Shown here one piece after another: positions 16,514 through 17,500 of a stretch of 17,500 nt of DNA; position 1 is the first letter of the stretch; every line of letters starts with the position of its first letter. The notes below the pieces were generated by a model. It saw only the letters and a list, made by a program, of their open reading frames with translations, did not search any database and was not told the origin of the DNA. This stretch comes from Halocaridina rubra. Lineage: Eukaryota > Arthropoda > Malacostraca > Decapoda > Atyidae. The stretch spans positions 35,001-52,500 of the forward strand of contig JAXCGZ010019353.1 of NCBI GenBank assembly GCA_037179515.1. Reading direction: 5' to 3'. A program made the translations under genes and the position numbers.

Positions 16514-16515
16514 CT

Positions 16516-17500
16516 GGACACTTACTAAGAAGCGGCAACCAATGGCTAGAGGTGGAAATGTTCTTGGAATGGATAAAAACTTACTTAGAAGGAAGGGAAC
16601 AGAGGGATAGAGTAAGATAGTCAGTGTCTGAATGGAGAAGAGTTAGTAGTGGAGCTCTACAGGGTTAAGTTTTAGAGCCATGTTTGTTCCTTGTATATGT
16701 AAATGACCTACCAGAGTCTGTACATTAATTCATGAATATGTTTACAGATGATGCAAAGAGTGTGAAGAAAGTAAGAAACGAGAACAGTGGTAGAGAACTT
16801 CAGGAAGATCTAAATAGTCTGCATGAGTGGTCAGAAAAGTGGCCAATGAAATCCAATACTTCAATATGTAAGGTAATATGAATGGGTACAAGTGCAAGAA
16901 GGCCCAAGCTTGATTACTTGGTGGCTGGAGTACAACTTCAAGAGACAGAGAATGAGAGAGATATAGAAATAACCATACTGGCAGATTTTTCTCCTGAAAT
17001 GCATATAAATGGCATAGTAAGCGCAGCATATGCTCTCTTATCAAATGTAAGGGTAGCCTTCAGGCACATGGACAAGGAAATGTTCAGAAATATTTATGTA
17101 ACCTATGTGAAGCCAAAACTTGAATATGCAGTCTCCTTTTGGAATCCGCACTTGAAAAAGCACATAGTTAAGCTTGAAATAGTTCAAAGACATGCCACGA
17201 AACTGGTGCCAGAAATACTCAATCTCAGTTATAGAGAGAGGCTGAGGGTTTAGACTTATCATCACTTGAAGCTAGAAGATTCACGGTGGATATGATGACA
17301 GTCTTTAAATTCCTTCATGGTTATGACAGAGTGGATAGGGATCGATATTTTGATATGGGTGGCACTATAACTAGAGGTCATGGTTAGAAGTTTCGTAAGA
17401 AAACTTCTTTGCAGGATGTATGGAAGAACTTTTTTATTGTAAGAGTTATTAGTAATTGGAATTCGCTAAGCGAGGAGGTAGTTAATGCTAACTCAATCCA
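16516..17500 (+). mobile_element. Tandem LINE-derived unit K, lineage 2 (subtype a), cut by window end
   Basis: A copy of unit J offset by 1,182 bp, with a few private changes (TGGACACTT at its start, TTGGTGGCTGG, GAGGGTTTAGAC). The window ends inside the C-terminal domain at GCTAACTCAATCCA, so the 3' UTR and tail are not seen. Confidence 0.88.
16518..17500 (+). pseudogene. LINE ORF2 remnant, unit K (partial)
   Basis: The same stop set as unit J upstream of 16880 (TAG in AAGATAGTC, TAA in GGGTTAAG, TAA in CATTAATTC), and FTDD intact. An open stretch from 16882 to 17253 covers LDYLVAGVQL through YVKPKLEYAVSFWNP to LRV. A short loss in CTGAGGGTTTAGAC, where sisters have CTGAGGGAATTAGAC, shifts the frame there. 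The lineage 2 TAG follows near 17385. PFW is intact here, unlike in J, so J's TAG arose after J and K separated. Confidence 0.84.

Larger units (their letters stand above)
15334..16515 (+). mobile_element. Tandem LINE-derived unit J, lineage 2 (subtype a)
   Basis: A complete unit of 1,182 bp, near-identical in its private mutations to unit K. Both have GGCTAGAGGTGGAAATGTTC (four bases lost, one gained), GGGATAGAGTAAGATAG, GGGTTAAG and TCAATATGTAAGGTAATATG. It also shares the TAA in GTACATTAATTC with C. The tail has the AC-ACGC-GCAGACAC layout of A and D. Confidence 0.88.

Noticed and set aside
741..17253. Bacterial-type reverse transcriptase systems (retrons, group II introns, DGRs)
   Set aside because: The AP-like endonuclease, ORF1 with coiled coil, 5' truncations and 3' tails are those of eukaryotic non-LTR retrotransposons; no intron RNA domains or retron ncRNA are seen.

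Overview
This window looks like repeat-dense eukaryotic DNA, most likely from an arthropod and plausibly a decapod crustacean. The reasons are the reverse-transcriptase LINE proteins, which resemble a jockey/CR1-like group I associate with crab and shrimp genomes, the very frequent (AC)n microsatellites, and a Tigger/pogo-like transposon end. The host assignment is inference only. I see no host gene, tRNA, rRNA, operon or CRISPR array.

Layout. Positions 1-290 hold a probable Tigger-like transposon terminus abutting a TA-rich microsatellite, then an (AC)n tract. From 291 to the end the window is an uninterrupted head-to-tail series of eleven fragments (A to K) of one non-LTR retrotransposon group, all on the + strand. 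Each fragment ends in the same 3' UTR and two short AATTAGGTAATCAC-type repeats that run into (AC)n, and the next fragment starts directly after that tract. Units: A 291-2345, B 2346-3243, C 3244-4453, D 4454-5517, E 5518-6704, F 6705-11130, G 11131-13715, H 13716-14859, I 14860-15333, J 15334-16515, K 16516-17500 (cut by the window).

Two lineages are interleaved. Lineage 1 (A, B, F, G, I) has different 5' truncation points, as expected of independent target-primed insertions. F is the most complete: a short pyrimidine-rich leader, ORF1 (coiled coil plus an RRM-like region, internally duplicated), ORF2 with an AP-like endonuclease, a reverse transcriptase and a C-terminal domain, and a 3' UTR. 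G carries endonuclease through C-terminus. Lineage 2 (C, D, E, H, J, K) consists of 1.06-1.21 kb units that all start at the same ORF2 nucleotide and share two ancestral nonsense substitutions. They therefore multiplied after coding capacity was lost, as a LINE-derived tandem satellite or a non-autonomous derivative.

How the parts work together. In a live element ORF1p would bind the RNA, and the ORF2 endonuclease and RT would nick the target and copy the RNA from its 3' end. Every copy here is inactivated by stops, frameshifts or deletions, several with short junction homology. The most interesting reading is that this LINE inserts into (AC)n microsatellites in a fixed orientation, so that each copy's own AC tail becomes a landing site for the next.
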